Positions 5,401-5,897 of a stretch of DNA of 5,897 nt are shown one piece after another; the first letter of the stretch is position 1, and each line of letters opens with the position of its first letter. The translations under genes and the position numbers were made by a program. This stretch comes from Alphaproteobacteria bacterium (GTDB taxonomy: Bacteria; Pseudomonadota; Alphaproteobacteria; Rhodospirillales; Rhodospirillaceae), in the NCBI GenBank assembly GCA_003250275.1, contig QKGW01000087.1:1-5897 (forward strand), in the 5' to 3' direction. The notes beneath the pieces were generated by a model. The model did no database searches. It was not told where the DNA came from and saw only the letters and a program-made list of their open reading frames with translations.

Positions 5401-5897
5401 ATGAACCGAATTGCGAGACTTTCCCGCGCCCTTGCGCTGATCTGCCTCACCCTCGCCACCCTCGCGGCGGCGCCGGCCGCGCGCGCCCAGGAGGCGCTGC
5501 GCATCGCCGCGGTGGTCAACGACGAGATCATCTCGGTCTACGACCTCTCGGTGCGCCTGCGCGTCGCGCTGTTCTCCTCGCGCCTGCCCGACACCACGGA
5601 GAACCGCCGCCGCCTTGCGCCGCCGGTGCTGCGCGCGTTGATCGACGAGCGCCTGGAGTTCCAGGAGGCGAAGCGCCTCAACATCACCGTCGGCGACGAG
5701 GAGCTGGCGCAGATGGTCTCGCGCGTCGAGGCGGGCAACCGGATGCCGCCGGGCGGGCTCAAGCAGCTCGCGGCGAACCTGCAGGTGCCCTACGAGACGA
5801 TGACCGACCAGATCCGCGCCCAGACCCTCTGGCTCAAGGTCGTCGGCCGCCTCTACGGCCAGCGCTCGACCCCTTCGCCCGAGGACATCCAGGAGCG
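5401..5897 (+). CDS. surA: Periplasmic chaperone/peptidyl-prolyl isomerase SurA, N-terminal part
   Basis: 165 codons are present and the gene runs off the window. The N-terminus is a signal peptide (MNRIARLSR, a hydrophobic LALICLTLATLAAA core, cleavage after ARA at residue 29). It is followed directly by the SurA N-domain signature RIAAVVNDEIISVYDLSVRL (residues 34-53) and the helical LRALIDERLEFQEAKRLNITVGDEEL region (78-102). The sequence continues through VPYETMTDQIRAQTLW to SPEDIQE at the edge. In SurA this N-terminal module binds unfolded outer-membrane proteins, and one or two parvulin (rotamase) domains follow, which are not visible here. Placement 20 bp after lptD fits the conserved lptD-surA pair and is functionally sensible, because LptD is a major SurA client in E. 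coli. No separate promoter is seen in the 20-bp gap, so co-transcription with lptF-lptD is likely. Confidence 0.92.
   Translation, partial: MNRIARLSRALALICLTLATLAAAPAARAQEALRIAAVVNDEIISVYDLSVRLRVALFSSRLPDTTENRRRLAPPVLRALIDERLEFQEAKRLNITVGDEELAQMVSRVEAGNRMPPGGLKQLAANLQVPYETMTDQIRAQTLWLKVVGRLYGQRSTPSPEDIQE

Overview
The window is high-GC (roughly two thirds G+C by eye) bacterial chromosome, densely coded, with strong G/C third-position bias throughout. Gene content and protein features (TadA, an alphaproteobacterial-style LptD with the PNEDS/FDDT block, the lptF..lptD-surA order) point to an alphaproteobacterium, probably a Rhodospirillales-like lineage. The placement is inferred from family resemblance; no marker was searched. 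I see no mobile element, CRISPR array, rRNA or tRNA.

Layout. Positions 1-215 (minus strand) hold the 5' end of an exported lytic-transglycosylase-like protein, cut by the window edge just after its putative catalytic Glu. An 86-bp divergent spacer separates it from a plus-strand run: tadA (tRNA adenosine deaminase, 302-778), a small secreted protein of unknown function with weak FliL-like character (834-1301), and a YfbR-like HD-domain phosphohydrolase (1298-1990). The last two overlap by ATGA. After 31 bp, which carry a good -10-like hexamer, comes the envelope-biogenesis cluster: lptF (2022-3152), lptD (3149-5380, GTG start in a GTGA overlap) and the beginning of surA (5401 to the edge).

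How the genes work together. LptF is an inner-membrane subunit of the ABC machine that extracts lipopolysaccharide. LptD is the outer-membrane barrel that inserts it into the outer leaflet. SurA is the periplasmic chaperone that escorts LptD and other barrel proteins, so the right half is one functional unit for building the outer membrane. The left half is housekeeping RNA/nucleotide metabolism plus one uncharacterised exported protein.

The most notable point is that lptG, which usually sits between lptF and lptD in this cluster, is absent: the lptF stop overlaps the lptD start. Otherwise the region looks like ordinary conserved chromosome, and I found no convincing undescribed system.
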